Assembly: GCA_951813295.1 (NCBI GenBank)
Contig: CATOTI010000002.1
Location: 2,862,522-2,926,521 of the forward strand
Length of the DNA: 64,000 nt
Origin: an uncultured Pseudomonadales bacterium
GTDB lineage: Bacteria > Pseudomonadota > Gammaproteobacteria > Pseudomonadales > Azotimanducaceae
Direction: 5' to 3'
Under the pieces are notes generated by a model. The model did not search any database, was not told where the DNA came from, and saw only the letters and a program-made list of their open reading frames with translations. How positions within the stretch are numbered: the stretch's first letter is position 1; each line of letters begins with the position of its first letter. This document shows, one piece after another, positions 35,223 to 46,019 of this stretch. The position numbers and the translations under genes are program-made.

Positions 35223-36521
35223 CTAGCGGTCGATTGCCGCGAGACGGGTTTGCCATTCGCGTGCATTTGCCAACGTCCTTTGGATGTCGAGCGTCGGGAA
35301 GGTTCCGTCGTCGTAGACGAGGACACCGTCTATATAGGTCGCGCGAACTTCCTTCCCGGCGCCAGTGTGGACGAGCTGTGCGGGGAGGTCGTTGAGCGGC
35401 TGCATGCTCACCGAGGAAATGTCGATAACCGTCACATCGGCGCGTTTGCCGACCTCGAGCGTACCGACCCTCTTCTCGAGTCCGAGGACTCGCGCCCCTC
35501 CGATGGTCGCCATCTCGAGGGCACGAGCGGCGTTCAACGTCGCGGCATCGGCGGTCGTGTGCTTGGCCAGCAGTGCGGCGAGGCGCGTCGTTTCGAAGAG
35601 ATCGAGGGAATTGTTCGAAGCAGCGCCGTCGGTGCCGAAACCGACCGGGATCCCGGCCGCGTCCAGTTCCGCCACCGGGCAGGCACCGGAGGCGAGCTTC
35701 ATGTTCGAGTGTGGGCAGTGAGAAATCGTCGCCCCGGCGACGGCGACTCGCTCGATATCGTGGCGATCGATCGCCGTCATGTGCACGAGCTGCAAGCGGT
35801 CGGAGAGAAGCCCGGTATCGGCCATGACGTCGATCGGTGAGCGACCGTATTGGGCGCGCACCTCCGCCACTTCGGCCTCTGTCTCGTGGGAGTGGATCTG
35901 AACCGGCTCGCCTTCGATTGCGGTGATGGCGGCCAGCGACGTATCGCTCACGGTATTGACTGCGTGGGGCCCGAGTGCCGTCTGCACCAACGCGTGTCCG
36001 GCCCAACGTTCGCGGAGCTCCGCCGCCTTGTCGAGTGCGTCCTCGAAACCGTCGGTGTAGATGTTCGGGAAGTCGATCAGCGGGGCCGCGATCTGAGCCC
36101 GGAATCCGCTGGCTGCCGCGACATCGGCCGCCGCGTCCGGGAAGAAGTACATATCCGACGCCGTCGTCGTGCCGGTGCTGATCATCTCGGCGATCGCGAG
36201 TTCGGTGCCTGCACGGACGAACTCCGCTGAGACGTTCCTGGCCTCGAGCGGCCAGATCGTCGTCTGTAGCCACTCCTCGAGCGGTTGCGATTCGCCGAGC
36301 CCGCGCAGAAGGCTCATCGCGAGGTGGCCGTGCGTATTCACAAGCCCCGGCATGATCACGTGGTGAGGGTAGTGTCGCTCGTCGGCGTCGGGAAACCGCC
36401 GCTTGAGGTCGTCGCGCGTATCGATCGCGACGATTTCGCCGTCCGAGATGAGCACGCCGTGGTCGGCACGCGGCGTCGAATCGGCGATGGTCAGAAGGTG
36501 CGGGGCAGAGAGTAGAAGCAA
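35223..36521 (-). CDS. mtaD: 5-methylthioadenosine/S-adenosylhomocysteine deaminase (TRZ/ATZ family)
   Basis: Zinc amidohydrolase of 432 residues. [18 protein letters not shown] gives the HxH metal pair, HSHETEAEV the third His region, LVHMTAID the fourth, and [17 protein letters not shown] the Asp. In Pseudomonas the enzyme in this position deaminates methylthioadenosine and feeds methionine salvage via mtnA; no mtnA is present here. The start is TTG at 36521 with AGGA 7 bases upstream. The family includes other deaminases, so the exact substrate is inferred from position and similarity. Confidence 0.88.
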   Translation of the reverse strand: MLLLSAPHLLTIADSTPRADHGVLISDGEIVAIDTRDDLKRRFPDADERHYPHHVIMPGLVNTHGHLAMSLLRGLGESQPLEEWLQTTIWPLEARNVSAEFVRAGTELAIAEMISTGTTTASDMYFFPDAAADVAAASGFRAQIAAPLIDFPNIYTDGFEDALDKAAELRERWAGHALVQTALGPHAVNTVSDTSLAAITAIEGEPVQIHSHETEAEVAEVRAQYGRSPIDVMADTGLLSDRLQLVHMTAIDRHDIERVAVAGATISHCPHSNMKLASGACPVAELDAAGIPVGFGTDGAASNNSLDLFETTRLAALLAKHTTADAATLNAARALEMATIGGARVLGLEKRVGTLEVGKRADVTVIDISSVSMQPLNDLPAQLVHTGAGKEVRATYIDGVLVYDDGTFPTLDIQRTLANAREWQTRLAAIDR

Positions 36522-36672
36522 AGGGTTTTCCTGGGCGATTACTAGCGTTTTGGCTTCGCATTATTTCGGCGAAAGCGTTGCGTCGGTGTTAAAATTTCGA
36601 GTTTATTCCAAGCGGACGTGCGTCCCTAAAATACAGGTGAACGCGCGTCCGTATGCCCGACGGGGAAGCAAC

Positions 36673-39378
36673 TTGCCGAGCGAGCAGAACACGGCCGAAG
36701 GTGACGAAAACCAGGGACTCGATACGACGTCCGAAGAGACTCTGCCGGTGGAGGCAGAGACCGACACCGGGGCTGGCGGTGGCGGCGGAGAAGACGGGGG
36801 ATCGGGCGACGGGACGGACGGCGGTGATGGCGGCGGTTCGGATCGCGAAATCGTTCCTCGCAACATCGAGGACGAGCTTCGACAGTCTTATCTAGACTAT
36901 GCGATGAGTGTGATCGTCGGGCGTGCGTTGCCCGACATCCGCGACGGCCAGAAGCCGGTGCATCGTCGAATCCTCTTCGCGATGAGCGACCTCAACATCA
37001 GCTTCAATCGCCCGCATCGAAAGTCCGCCTACGTGACCGGCGAGGTGATGGGCAAGTACCACCCGCACGGCGATGCCGCGATCTACGAGACGATCGTGCG
37101 CATGGCGCAAGACTTCGCCATGCGTTATCTGCTGGTGGATGGACAGGGCAACTTCGGGTCGATGGACGGCGATCCTGCTGCGGCGCCGCGATACACCGAA
37201 GTACGGATGACGCAGTTCGCAGCGGAGCTGCTGGCCGATCTCGACAAAGAAACCGTCGACACGGTGCTGAACTACGACGAAACGCTCGAGATTCCCGAAG
37301 TCTTGCCGGCGCGGGTGCCGGCGCTACTCGTCAACGGATCCTCCGGTATCGCAGTTGGCATGGCGACGAACATCCCGCCCCACAACCTGCGCGAAGTCGT
37401 CGATGCGTGCCTGGCGCTTCTCGACGATCCGACGCTGAGTGTCGACGATCTGATGGAGTTCGTCCTCGGGCCTGATTTCCCGACCGCCGCGATCATCAAT
37501 GGCCGCGCGGGCATCGTGAAGGCTTACCGGACGGGGCGCGGCAAGATTTATGTGCGCGCGCGGGCCGAGGTCGAAGGCGTCGGCACGGGCAAAGAGCGCA
37601 TCGTCGTCTCGGAGATTCCGTACCAGCTCAACAAGGCCCGGTTGATCGAAAAGATTGCCGAACTCGTCAAAGAAAAACGTGTCGAAGGGATCACCGAACT
37701 GCGCGATGAATCCGACAAGGACGGGCTCAGAATCGTCATCGAGCTGCGTCGCGGCGAGCCCGGTGAAGTCGTGCTCAACAATCTCTATTCGCAGACACAG
37801 CTGCAGTCCGTGTACGGCATCAACTGTATGGCGCTCGTCGATGGCCTACCGAAGGTCGTCAATCTCAAAGACATGCTGTCCGCTTTCGTGCAGCACCGTC
37901 GCGAGGTCGTCGTGCGCCGGTCGGTCTATCTGCTGCGGCGCGCAAAGCGTCGCGGCCATATCCTCGAGGGTCAGGCCGTCGCACTCGAAAGCATCGACGC
38001 GGTCGTGGAGCTTATTCGTGCTTCGCAAAACGCGGCGGAAGCGCGCGCGGCGCTGACTTCAAGAGGTTGGCCGTTCGCGTCGATCAGCGCATTACTCGAA
38101 CGAGCAGGGTTCGATGCCTGTCGACCCGACGATCTGCCGGAAAGCATTGGCCCGCAGGACGATGAGCTCTACTACCTCTCGGATGATCAGACGCAGGCCA
38201 TCCTATCGCTGCAGCTGCAGCGCCTGACCGCACTCGAGAAGGACAAGCTCGTCGAGGAATACGAGGAAATCCTGGCCGAGATCGAAGATCTGCAAGAGAT
38301 CCTCGACTCGACCGATCGGTTGCGTCAGGTGATTCGCGACGAGCTGACAGAAATCCGTGAGAAGTACGGCGACGACCGGCGGAGTGAAATCATCCACTCG
38401 CATCTCGACCTGACGGCGGAAGACCTGATCACGGAAGAGGACGTCGTCGTGACGGTCTCGCATCTTGGCTATGCGAAGACGCAACCGCTGACCGACTACC
38501 AGGCACAACGGCGCGGCGGTCGTGGCAAAGCCGCGACGACCGTGAACGACGAGGACTTCGTCGAGCATCTGTTGATCGCGAACAGCCACGACACGCTCCT
38601 GTGCTTCTCGAATCGCGGCAAGGTCTACTGGCTGCGGGTCTTCATGATTCCGCAGGGCTCGCGTAGCGCGAGAGGCCGACCGCTCGTCAACATGCTTCCG
38701 CTCGATCGTGACGAGCGGATTACCGCGATCCGGTCGATACGCGATTTTGCGGGCAACGCGTTCGTCTTCATGGCGACGACGAACGGCACGGTCAAGAAGA
38801 CGCCCCTCGAGCAGTTCTCGCGCCCGCGCCCGAGCGGCCTGATCGCGCTCGAGCTCGAAGAAGGCAACACGCTGGTTGGGGTTGCCGTAACCGACGGCAC
38901 ATCGGACGTGATGTTGGTCGCGAGCTCCGGCAAGGCTGTGCGATTCAAGGAATCGGATGTTCGTGCGATGGGACGGACGGCCCGCGGCGTGCGCGGAATT
39001 TCTATCTCCGGCAGCCAGGAAGTGATCGCGTTGATCATTCCGAAACCGGATGGACGTCTACTCACGGCGAGCGAAAACGGTTACGGCAAACGAACGCATC
39101 TCGATGAGTTTCCCGTGAAAGGACGGGGGATCCAGGGCGTCATTGCACAACAGATCGGGCCGCGTAATGGCGATGTCGTCGGTGCCGTACAGGTGTTCGA
39201 AGACGACGACGTGATGCTGATCAGTGATCAGGGCACCATGGTTCGTACGTCGGCCAACGAGATCTCGGAGGTCGGCCGGAACACACAAGGTGTTCGACTG
39301 ATCAACCTGCGCGACGACGAGAAACTCGTCGGCATCGAGCGCATCGTCGAGACTGACGATCCGAAAGAAGAAGAGTGA
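36673..39378 (+). CDS. gyrA: DNA gyrase subunit A with a Gly/Asp-rich N-terminal extension
   Basis: ATP-dependent negative supercoiling with GyrB. 901 residues from a TTG at 36673 (GGGGAAG 5 bases upstream). The first 52 residues are additional to the E. coli protein and end in a Gly/Asp-rich stretch (residues 33-57). [33 protein letters not shown] then starts the winged-helix domain; the catalytic Tyr is in PRYTEVRM. The six-bladed C-terminal domain has the GyrA box QRRGGRG, excluding ParC, and an acidic tail (DDPKEEE). In the quinolone-resistance region the residues at E. coli positions 83 and 87 are Ala (135) and Glu (139). An alternative GTG at 36637 lacks a Shine-Dalgarno. The stop overlaps serC. 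Confidence 0.95.
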   Translation: MPSEQNTAEGDENQGLDTTSEETLPVEAETDTGAGGGGGEDGGSGDGTDGGDGGGSDREIVPRNIEDELRQSYLDYAMSVIVGRALPDIRDGQKPVHRRILFAMSDLNISFNRPHRKSAYVTGEVMGKYHPHGDAAIYETIVRMAQDFAMRYLLVDGQGNFGSMDGDPAAAPRYTEVRMTQFAAELLADLDKETVDTVLNYDETLEIPEVLPARVPALLVNGSSGIAVGMATNIPPHNLREVVDACLALLDDPTLSVDDLMEFVLGPDFPTAAIINGRAGIVKAYRTGRGKIYVRARAEVEGVGTGKERIVVSEIPYQLNKARLIEKIAELVKEKRVEGITELRDESDKDGLRIVIELRRGEPGEVVLNNLYSQTQLQSVYGINCMALVDGLPKVVNLKDMLSAFVQHRREVVVRRSVYLLRRAKRRGHILEGQAVALESIDAVVELIRASQNAAEARAALTSRGWPFASISALLERAGFDACRPDDLPESIGPQDDELYYLSDDQTQAILSLQLQRLTALEKDKLVEEYEEILAEIEDLQEILDSTDRLRQVIRDELTEIREKYGDDRRSEIIHSHLDLTAEDLITEEDVVVTVSHLGYAKTQPLTDYQAQRRGGRGKAATTVNDEDFVEHLLIANSHDTLLCFSNRGKVYWLRVFMIPQGSRSARGRPLVNMLPLDRDERITAIRSIRDFAGNAFVFMATTNGTVKKTPLEQFSRPRPSGLIALELEEGNTLVGVAVTDGTSDVMLVASSGKAVRFKESDVRAMGRTARGVRGISISGSQEVIALIIPKPDGRLLTASENGYGKRTHLDEFPVKGRGIQGVIAQQIGPRNGDVVGAVQVFEDDDVMLISDQGTMVRTSANEISEVGRNTQGVRLINLRDDEKLVGIERIVETDDPKEEE

Positions 39379-40454
39379 GCGCGCCGTACCGCGCGTTCAA
39401 TTTCTCGCCAGGACCCGCCGCCCTACCCGTCGAGGTGCTCGAAGAGGTGCGGCGCGACCTCGTCGATTACCAGGGACGCGGCCTCTCGGTCATGGAGATG
39501 AATCACCGCTCGCCCGAATTCGAGGCGATCGCTGACGCTGCCGAGCGTGATTTCCGCCAGATCGCGAACGTACCGGACGATTTCGCGACGCTCTTCGTGG
39601 CGGGCGGCGCGACGCTGCAGTTCTCGATGATCCCGATGAATCTCACGCGGCCCGGGGATTCGGTGGACTTCGTCGTCACGGGAACGTGGTCGAAGAAGGC
39701 ATTGAGAGAAGCGAAACGCGTGGTGGGGGTACGCCAATGTGCCTGCCGCAACGACAGTGGTCCATTACCGGCGTCGGATTCGTGGTCCCTCGATCCAAAC
39801 GCCCAGTACGTCCACCTGGTCTCCAACGAAACGATCGACGGCGTGCAGTTCAAAACGCTGCCCGCGCTCGAGCGTCCGCTCGTGGTGGACATGTCTTCGG
39901 ACATCCTGTCGCGTGCGATTGATTGGCAGCGGATGGGAGTCGTGTTCGCGAGCGCGCAGAAGAACATCGGCCCGGCGGGCCTGACCCTCGTGGTCGTGCG
40001 CCGGGATCTCCTGGATCGTGCCCGTTTGAACATCCCTTCCGTGCTCGAGTTCGCGGCCCTCGATCAGCGTGCGTCGATGGTCAATACACCGCCGAGCTTT
40101 TCCTGGTATCTGGCCGGGCTCGTCTTTCGTTGGGTCGAGCGGGAAGGCGGCGTCGATGAAATGGAGCGGCGTAGCCGCCGAAAGGCGCAGAAGCTGTACC
40201 GATACCTCGATGAGAGTAATTTCTACGCCGCGCGCGTCGTTCACGATCGATCGATCATGAACATCCCTTTCGATGTCGGTGATGGCTCGCTCGACGAACT
40301 CTTTCTGCGCCAGGCGAACGAAGCGGGGCTCTTGAGCCTGCGCGGACACCGCAGCGTTGGGGGCATGCGGGCGAGTCTCTACAATGCCGTCCCGGAGTCG
40401 GCAGTCGACGCCCTGGTCGAATATATGGCGCAGTTTGAATCGGAGCACGCATGA
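39375..40454 (+). CDS. serC: Phosphoserine aminotransferase
   Basis: PLP enzyme of serine (and PLP) synthesis: 3-phosphohydroxypyruvate to phosphoserine; 359 residues. [17 protein letters not shown] at the start, [14 protein letters not shown], and [17 protein letters not shown] with the PLP lysine, ending with [18 protein letters not shown]. The GTG start overlaps the gyrA stop (GTGA), and the stop overlaps the pheA ATG (ATGA). The order gyrA-serC-pheA is conserved in Pseudomonas. Confidence 0.97.
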   Translation: MSAPYRAFNFSPGPAALPVEVLEEVRRDLVDYQGRGLSVMEMNHRSPEFEAIADAAERDFRQIANVPDDFATLFVAGGATLQFSMIPMNLTRPGDSVDFVVTGTWSKKALREAKRVVGVRQCACRNDSGPLPASDSWSLDPNAQYVHLVSNETIDGVQFKTLPALERPLVVDMSSDILSRAIDWQRMGVVFASAQKNIGPAGLTLVVVRRDLLDRARLNIPSVLEFAALDQRASMVNTPPSFSWYLAGLVFRWVEREGGVDEMERRSRRKAQKLYRYLDESNFYAARVVHDRSIMNIPFDVGDGSLDELFLRQANEAGLLSLRGHRSVGGMRASLYNAVPESAVDALVEYMAQFESEHA

Positions 40455-41536
40455 GCGATGAGTTGGCGCGCGTACGCGACAAGATCGACGCAATCGATCG
40501 ACAACTTCGAGCATTGCTGAACGCCCGCGCGGCGTGCGCGGAGGAGGTGGCCGAGATCAAGTCGGCCAACCCGACTGACGAGAAGCCGGTGTTCTATCGC
40601 CCGGAACGCGAAGCGCAGATCCTCGCGCGGCTGCGCGACGAGAACGAAGGGCCGCTGTCGGACGCCGATATCGAACGGCTGTTCCGAGAGATCATTTCCT
40701 GCTGCCTGTCGCTCGAGACCCCCCTGACGATCGGTTATCTCGGACCGACCGGCACTTACACGGAAGCGGCCGCGATCAAACAGTTCGGGCATTTCGCCAA
40801 GACGCGCGCGCTCGCTTCGGTTGGCGACGTTTTTCGTGAAGTCGAGTCGGGTGCGGCGCACTACGGCGTCGTGGCGGTCGAGAACTCGACCGACGGCATG
40901 GTCGGCCACACGCTCGACTGTTTCATGTCGTCGAATCTGAGGATCTGTGCGGAAGTGGTTTTGCCGATCCACCATGCGTTGTTGATCAAGCGAGGCGGCG
41001 ATGCTTCGTCCATCAGCGAGATTCTGGCGCACGAGCAGGCGTTGGCGCAGTGCCGATCGTGGTTGAACACGCGCTTTCCGAACGTTCCCACGCGGCCAGT
41101 TTCGAGCAATGCCGAGGCGGCGCGGGTCGCTGCCGAAACGGATGGCGTCGCCGCGATCTGCGGTGAAGTCGCCGCCGAGCGATATCAGCTCGACATCGTC
41201 TACACGAACATCGAAGACCAGCCCGACAACAAGACGCGGTTTTTCGTGATCGGTGATCAGGATGTCGGCGTCAGCGGTTTCGATCGCACGTCGATTCTGG
41301 TGTCGACGCGTAACGAACCCGGTGCGCTCTATAACGTACTCGAGCCGTTTCACCGCCATGGCATCAGCCTGTCGCGGATCGAGACGCGACCAGCCAAGTC
41401 TTCGAACTGGACTTACGTCTTCTTCATCGACTTCGAAGGCCATCAGTCCGAACCGACCATCGCCTCGGCGCTCGTCGAAGTCGATGCGGTATCGCTCGAG
41501 GTTAAGCGTCTCGGTTCATACCCGAAAGCTGTTTGA
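40451..41536 (+). CDS. pheA: Chorismate mutase / prephenate dehydratase (P-protein)
   Basis: 361-residue three-domain enzyme leading to phenylpyruvate. Residues 1-90 are an AroQ chorismate mutase (VRDKIDAIDRQLRALLNAR). Residues about 92-270 are prephenate dehydratase (GYLGPTGTYTEAAA; VVAVENSTDGMVGHTLD; NKTRFFVIG). Residues about 280-361 are an ACT domain with the phenylalanine-binding NEPGALYNVL and SRIETRP motifs, so feedback inhibition by phenylalanine is expected. The ATG is coupled to the serC stop. Confidence 0.96.
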   Translation: MSDELARVRDKIDAIDRQLRALLNARAACAEEVAEIKSANPTDEKPVFYRPEREAQILARLRDENEGPLSDADIERLFREIISCCLSLETPLTIGYLGPTGTYTEAAAIKQFGHFAKTRALASVGDVFREVESGAAHYGVVAVENSTDGMVGHTLDCFMSSNLRICAEVVLPIHHALLIKRGGDASSISEILAHEQALAQCRSWLNTRFPNVPTRPVSSNAEAARVAAETDGVAAICGEVAAERYQLDIVYTNIEDQPDNKTRFFVIGDQDVGVSGFDRTSILVSTRNEPGALYNVLEPFHRHGISLSRIETRPAKSSNWTYVFFIDFEGHQSEPTIASALVEVDAVSLEVKRLGSYPKAV

Positions 41537-41575
41537 CCAGTCAGGCTCAAAAAACGCCCCACCGACGGAGAAATC

Positions 41576-42655
41576 GTGGACAACATCAACGCGCCGATTG
41601 CGGGCCTGAGCCCCTATCAGCCGGGCAAACCGCTCGAGGAACTCGCTCGTGAGTTCGGTATCTCCGATGCGATCAAGCTCGCGAGCAACGAAAATCCACG
41701 CGGACCGAGTGTGCTTGTCCGGGAAGCGATAGACGGCGAGATCGACGCATTGTCGCGCTATCCGGACGGCAGCGGCTTTCGCCTGAAGGCGAAGCTCGCC
41801 GAGCGCCTCGGGGTCGGTGAGAACCAGATTACTCTCGGCAACGGATCGAACGACGTCCTCGATCTTGCGGGGCGGGTCGCGATCTCGCCGGGAACCAAGG
41901 GCATCGTCGACGCGCATGCTTTCGTGGTCTATCCGCTCGCGATCATTGCCGCGAACGGCGTGATGGTTCGCATCCCGTCAATCGACTGGCGTCACGACCT
42001 GGATGCATTCGCGGGCGCGATCGATGACCGCACACGCATCGTGTTCATCGCCAATCCGAACAATCCGACCGGTACTTGGGTCGACGCGGACGGGATGGAG
42101 GCGTTTCTGGAACGGGTCCCACCGAACGTGTGGGTCGTCCTCGACGAGGCCTATGCCGAATACGTTACACGTGAGGACTATCCAGACGGCATCGCGCTCT
42201 TGCGTCGTTATCCGAACCTGATCGTAACGCGCACGTTCTCAAAGATTCATGGACTCGCCGCGCTCAGGATCGGTTACAGCGTGAGTTCCCCCGAGTTTGC
42301 CGACCTCCTCAACCGCGTTCGACAGCCCTTCAATGCCAATAGTCTCGCACTCGCGGCGGCGGAAGCTGCCCTCGATGATCGGGAGTACGTAGAAGAAAGC
42401 CGGCGGCTGAATACCGAAGGGATGGCGCAGCTCGAAAGTGGACTTCGGCGCTTGAACATCCAGTGGATCCCGAGCATCGGCAACTTCCTGACTTTTTCGG
42501 TCGCCGACGCGGGCAGTGTGTATGACCGTCTGCTCCGCCGCGGCGTCATCGTTCGGCCGGTGGCGAACTACGACATGCCCCACCATCTGCGTGTGACGGT
42601 GGGATTGCATGCCGAAAACGAGCGTTTTCTCGAAGCGCTCGGCGAATCACTCTAG
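41576..42655 (+). CDS. hisC: Histidinol-phosphate / aromatic aminotransferase (HisC2 type)
   Basis: Fold-type I aminotransferase of 359 residues. KLASNENPRGPS at the start, IVFIANPNNPTGTW, VVLDEAYAEYV with the PLP Asp/Tyr, and TRTFSKIHGLAALRIGY with the PLP lysine are HisC motifs. In the pheA-tyrA context it probably also transaminates phenylpyruvate or prephenate-derived keto acids; whether it is the only HisC is not visible. The start is GTG at 41576 after GGAG. It is in the same run as pheA (39-base gap) and tyrA (9-base gap). Confidence 0.93.
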   Translation: MDNINAPIAGLSPYQPGKPLEELAREFGISDAIKLASNENPRGPSVLVREAIDGEIDALSRYPDGSGFRLKAKLAERLGVGENQITLGNGSNDVLDLAGRVAISPGTKGIVDAHAFVVYPLAIIAANGVMVRIPSIDWRHDLDAFAGAIDDRTRIVFIANPNNPTGTWVDADGMEAFLERVPPNVWVVLDEAYAEYVTREDYPDGIALLRRYPNLIVTRTFSKIHGLAALRIGYSVSSPEFADLLNRVRQPFNANSLALAAAEAALDDREYVEESRRLNTEGMAQLESGLRRLNIQWIPSIGNFLTFSVADAGSVYDRLLRRGVIVRPVANYDMPHHLRVTVGLHAENERFLEALGESL

Positions 42656-42664
42656 GAGCGGCGC

Positions 42665-43489
42665 ATGACGGCGCTGCTGCTCGTCGGCACGGGTCTGATC
42701 GGTGGATCGTTCGCCCTTGCCGCGCGTCGTGCAGCACTCTTTGATCACGTGATCGGAATCGATCGCGACGAAGAAATGCTTCGTCACGCGATCGAGTCGG
42801 GGGTCGTCGACGAGGGCCTGCCGGACGGCATCATGCCGCCACGCGAAGATGTCGCCGCGGTTTGCCTCGGGGTACCGGTCAGTGCAATCGCTGAGTGGGT
42901 TCAGCGCGTAGCCGGCTGCTTCAGCGATGACACGCCGATCTTCGATGTCGGCAGCGTCAAGAGTAAGGTGGTGCGCGAGATCTCGCCGCCGCGACCGAAT
43001 TTTGTCCCTTGTCACCCGATCGCGGGGTCCGAAAAGCAGGGGCCGCTCAACGCGTCGGCGGATCTCTTTGTGGGTCAGAAAATCGTCGTTACGCCACTTT
43101 CCGAAACCCGAGAGGCCATTGTCCGGGTGGTCGAGTCGTACTGGCACGCGGTCGGCGCGACGACACATCGTGAATCGGCCGAGAGCCATGACCGAAAACT
43201 CGCGGTCACGAGCCATCTCCCGCACCTCCTGGCTTTCGCGATGATGGAACTCGTCAAAGAAGCCAATGCCGAGCAACACATCGGCAACGGATTCAAGGAC
43301 TTCACCCGGCTCGCGGATTCCGACCCGGACATCTGGGCGAATATCTTCGCGGGTAATCGAGAAGAGCTCGAGGCGAACCTCGAGCGGCTCATCGACCTGA
43401 CTCGAGAAATCGGTGCTTTGACGGGTGATCTCGATGCATTGCGGCAACGCATCGAGTCGGCGCGGCGCCGGCGCGAGCGCATCTCGTGA
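42665..43489 (+). CDS. tyrA: Prephenate/arogenate dehydrogenase, without the fused AroA domain
   Basis: NAD(P)-dependent oxidative decarboxylase on the way to tyrosine, 274 residues. LLVGTGLIGGSFALAARR is the Rossmann loop, DVGSVKSKVV and CHPIAGSEKQGP form the substrate site with the catalytic His, and SHLPHLLAFAMM is characteristic. The C-terminus ends in a basic stretch and the stop overlaps cmk. In Pseudomonas and relatives the protein continues into a 5-enolpyruvylshikimate-3-phosphate synthase domain or is followed by aroA; neither is here. Confidence 0.94.
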   Translation: MTALLLVGTGLIGGSFALAARRAALFDHVIGIDRDEEMLRHAIESGVVDEGLPDGIMPPREDVAAVCLGVPVSAIAEWVQRVAGCFSDDTPIFDVGSVKSKVVREISPPRPNFVPCHPIAGSEKQGPLNASADLFVGQKIVVTPLSETREAIVRVVESYWHAVGATTHRESAESHDRKLAVTSHLPHLLAFAMMELVKEANAEQHIGNGFKDFTRLADSDPDIWANIFAGNREELEANLERLIDLTREIGALTGDLDALRQRIESARRRRERIS

Positions 43490-44163
43490 TTCCGGTCATC
43501 GCGATCGACGGGCCGAGCGGTTCGGGCAAGGGCACGATAGCCACACGTCTCGCGGCGGCGTTCGGTTGGCATCTCCTCGACAGCGGCGCGCTCTATCGGA
43601 TCGTCGGTCTGGCAGCCCTTCGGCTGGGTTTCGATCTCGAGTCGCCGGACGAAGAGCGTCTTGCGGCACTGGTCGGCCGATTGCGGATCGAGTTCACTCT
43701 CAACGGCTTCGTGTTGCTCGATGGTGATGACATCACGCAGACGATTCGCTTGCCCGAAGTCGCGGACGCGGCATCACTCGTCGCGAGAATCGACGTCGTG
43801 CGTAAGGCACTCCTCACACTGCAGCATGGTGCGCGCGTCGATCCCGGTTTGGTGGCCGACGGGCGCGATATGGGGACCGTCGTCTTTACGGACGCCGCGC
43901 TGAAAGTTTTCCTCGACGCCAGCGTCGAGGAGCGGGCTACGCGCCGATATGCGCAGTTGAAGGAGCAGGGTGCCGATGTTAGCCTGCCCGACCTTTTTTC
44001 GAGCCTCCGCGAGCGCGACGAGCGCGACCGAAATCGCTCGGTCTCTCCCCTCGTGCCAGCACCCGATGCGGTTCTCATCGACTCGACCGCGATGTCGATC
44101 GATCAGGTTTTCGAACGTGTTCTCGAGGAAGCCCGGAAGAGGAATTTGGTGCCGTCGCAGTAG
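43486..44163 (+). CDS. cmk: Cytidylate kinase
   Basis: P-loop kinase that phosphorylates CMP and dCMP, 225 residues. IDGPSGSGKGTIATRLA is the P-loop (residues 6-22), LLDSGALYRIVGLAAL the CMP-binding region, VADGRDMGTVVF with the Arg-Asp pair, and FLDASVEERATRR follows. The RERDERDRNRSVSPLVPA segment is the LID. The start is GTG, in a GTGA overlap with tyrA. Together with rpsA downstream it forms the classic cmk-rpsA pair. Confidence 0.96.
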   Translation: MIPVIAIDGPSGSGKGTIATRLAAAFGWHLLDSGALYRIVGLAALRLGFDLESPDEERLAALVGRLRIEFTLNGFVLLDGDDITQTIRLPEVADAASLVARIDVVRKALLTLQHGARVDPGLVADGRDMGTVVFTDAALKVFLDASVEERATRRYAQLKEQGADVSLPDLFSSLRERDERDRNRSVSPLVPAPDAVLIDSTAMSIDQVFERVLEEARKRNLVPSQ

Positions 44164-44202
44164 CGTGCGGTAGACGTTAATCAACCACAGAACCACTCAT
44201 TT

Positions 44203-45888
44203 ATGTCCGAAAGTTTTGCTGATCTCTTCGAAGAAAGCCTCGAAACCATCGAGATGGAGCCGGGTGCCATCGTTACCGGGACCGTCGTTGAGATCGATCG
44301 CGAGTTCGTGACCGTCCATGCCGGTCTCAAATCCGAGGGCGTCATTCCCCGCAACCAGTTCGTCAACGAAACGGGCGAGTTCGTTCTGGAAATCGGCGAT
44401 CAAGTCAAAGTCGCCATGGAAGTCGTCGATGACGGCTTCGGCGAGACACGTTTGTCCCGCGAAAAAGCGCGCCGGGCAGAGTCCTGGCAGATGCTCGAAG
44501 AAGCCTTCGATAAAAACGAAGTCGTCAAAGGCATCATGAACGGCAAGGTCAAGGGTGGTTTCACCGTCGACATCAGCGATATCCGCGCATTCCTGCCGGG
44601 TTCGCTCGTCGATATCCGCCCGCTTCGCGAAACGGCACACCTCGAAGGCAAAGCGCTCGAATTCAAGGTCATCAAGCTCGACCAGAAGCGCAACAACGTC
44701 GTGGTTTCACGACGCGCGGTGCTCGAAGAAGAGAACAGTGTCGAACGGGAAGCGCTGCTCGCCTCGTTGCAGGAAGGCCAGGAAGTCAAAGGCATCGTCA
44801 AGAACCTCACCGACTACGGCGCGTTCGTCGACCTCGGTGGGGTGGACGGTCTGCTGCACATCACCGACATGGCATGGCGTCGAATCCGCCACCCGAGCGA
44901 GATGGTCAACGTCGGCGACGAAGTGTCCGTCAAGATCCTCAAGTTCGACCGAGAGAAGAATCGCGTTTCACTCGGCATGAAGCAGCTCGGTGACGATCCG
45001 TGGGTCGACATCACGCGTCGCTATCCCGAAGGCACGCGAGTCCTTGCCAACGTTACGAACCTCACCGACTACGGCTGCTTCGCAGAGATCGAAGAAGGCG
45101 TCGAAGGCCTCGTCCACGTTTCCGAAATGGATTGGACGAACAAGAACGTTCATCCGTCGAAGGTCGTCGCTGTCGGCGACGAAGTCGAAGTCATGGTGCT
45201 CGATATCGACGAGGAGCGGCGTCGGATCTCGCTCGGCATCAAGCAGTGTCGACCGAATCCGTGGGACGAATTCGCGGCGACCAACGCGCGCGGCGATCGC
45301 ATCGCGGGCCGCATCAAGTCGATCACCGACTTCGGCATCTTCATCGGTCTCGACGGTGGCATCGATGGGCTCGTGCACCTTTCGGATATTTCCTGGAACG
45401 AACAGGGCGAAACCGCCGTTCGCCGTTACAGCAAAGGCGAAGAAATCGAGACAGTCATCCTCGCTGTCGATCCGGAACGCGAGCGAATTTCGCTTGGCGT
45501 CAAGCAACTCGACCAGGACGCGTTCTCCGACTATATCGCCGAGAACGACCGTGGCACGGTCGTCACCGGTGTGGTGGCCGATATCGAACCGCGTGAGGCG
45601 GTCATCACCCTGGCGGAAGATGTCGAAGGCATCTTGAAGGCGTCGGAGATCTCGATCGATCGTGTTGAAGATGCGCGTAGCGCACTGGCGATCGGGGAAG
45701 AGGTCGAGGCGAAGATCATCAGTATCGACCGCAAGAATCGTGTGGTGGGTCTGTCGATCAAGTCGAAGCATGTCGAGGAAGAGAAGCAAGCGCACCGCGA
45801 CTACCAACGCACCGAAGACGAAGTCACCGGACCGACGACCCTTGGTGATCTGATTCGTGAGCAGATGGATCGGGACGAGCGCGGCTAG
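44203..45888 (+). CDS. rpsA: 30S ribosomal protein S1
   Basis: 561 residues comprising six S1 (OB-fold) RNA-binding repeats; the ribosomal protein that recruits mRNA to the 30S subunit. Each repeat shows the pattern GTVV-x-I, then [22 protein letters not shown] or a related form, then V-x-V-K-I-L-x-F-D. The N-terminal [15 protein letters not shown] docks onto S2. Length is like the E. coli protein (557). It follows cmk by 39 bases, so most transcription is expected from upstream. A strong stem-loop lies after the stop, before ihfB. Confidence 0.97.
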   Translation: MSESFADLFEESLETIEMEPGAIVTGTVVEIDREFVTVHAGLKSEGVIPRNQFVNETGEFVLEIGDQVKVAMEVVDDGFGETRLSREKARRAESWQMLEEAFDKNEVVKGIMNGKVKGGFTVDISDIRAFLPGSLVDIRPLRETAHLEGKALEFKVIKLDQKRNNVVVSRRAVLEEENSVEREALLASLQEGQEVKGIVKNLTDYGAFVDLGGVDGLLHITDMAWRRIRHPSEMVNVGDEVSVKILKFDREKNRVSLGMKQLGDDPWVDITRRYPEGTRVLANVTNLTDYGCFAEIEEGVEGLVHVSEMDWTNKNVHPSKVVAVGDEVEVMVLDIDEERRRISLGIKQCRPNPWDEFAATNARGDRIAGRIKSITDFGIFIGLDGGIDGLVHLSDISWNEQGETAVRRYSKGEEIETVILAVDPERERISLGVKQLDQDAFSDYIAENDRGTVVTGVVADIEPREAVITLAEDVEGILKASEISIDRVEDARSALAIGEEVEAKIISIDRKNRVVGLSIKSKHVEEEKQAHRDYQRTEDEVTGPTTLGDLIREQMDRDERG

Positions 45889-45939
45889 CTCTCTGCCTCG
45901 ATGATCGTCGACGCGCGTGTTAGTTCGTTGATTGGAGTC

Positions 45940-45987
45940 AAGGCACCGACGGGTGGGCGTGGTGACGCGCGAATCCCACGGTGCCTT
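45940..45987 (+). promoter_or_regulatory. Long stem-loop between rpsA and ihfB
   Basis: AAGGCACCG (45940-45948) pairs perfectly with CGGTGCCTT (45979-45987); the 30-base loop can form part of a further stem (GTGGG with CCCAC partly overlapping). Only TTT follows, so it is a weak intrinsic terminator at most. It could set the relative output of rpsA and ihfB by attenuation or processing, or mark an RNA end. Confidence 0.45.
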
Positions 45988-46019
45988 TCGACAGATCAGG
46001 CAAGCACGCGGGAACTGCC

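Noticed and set aside
35203..36561. Open frame of 452 codons in another minus-strand frame at mtaD
   Set aside because: Arg/Gly-rich shadow; the mtaD frame has the complete metal-binding motif set.
36637..36672. GTG at 36637 as the gyrA start
   Set aside because: In frame but without a ribosome site; the TTG at 36673 has GGGGAAG at the right distance. It is kept only as an alternative.
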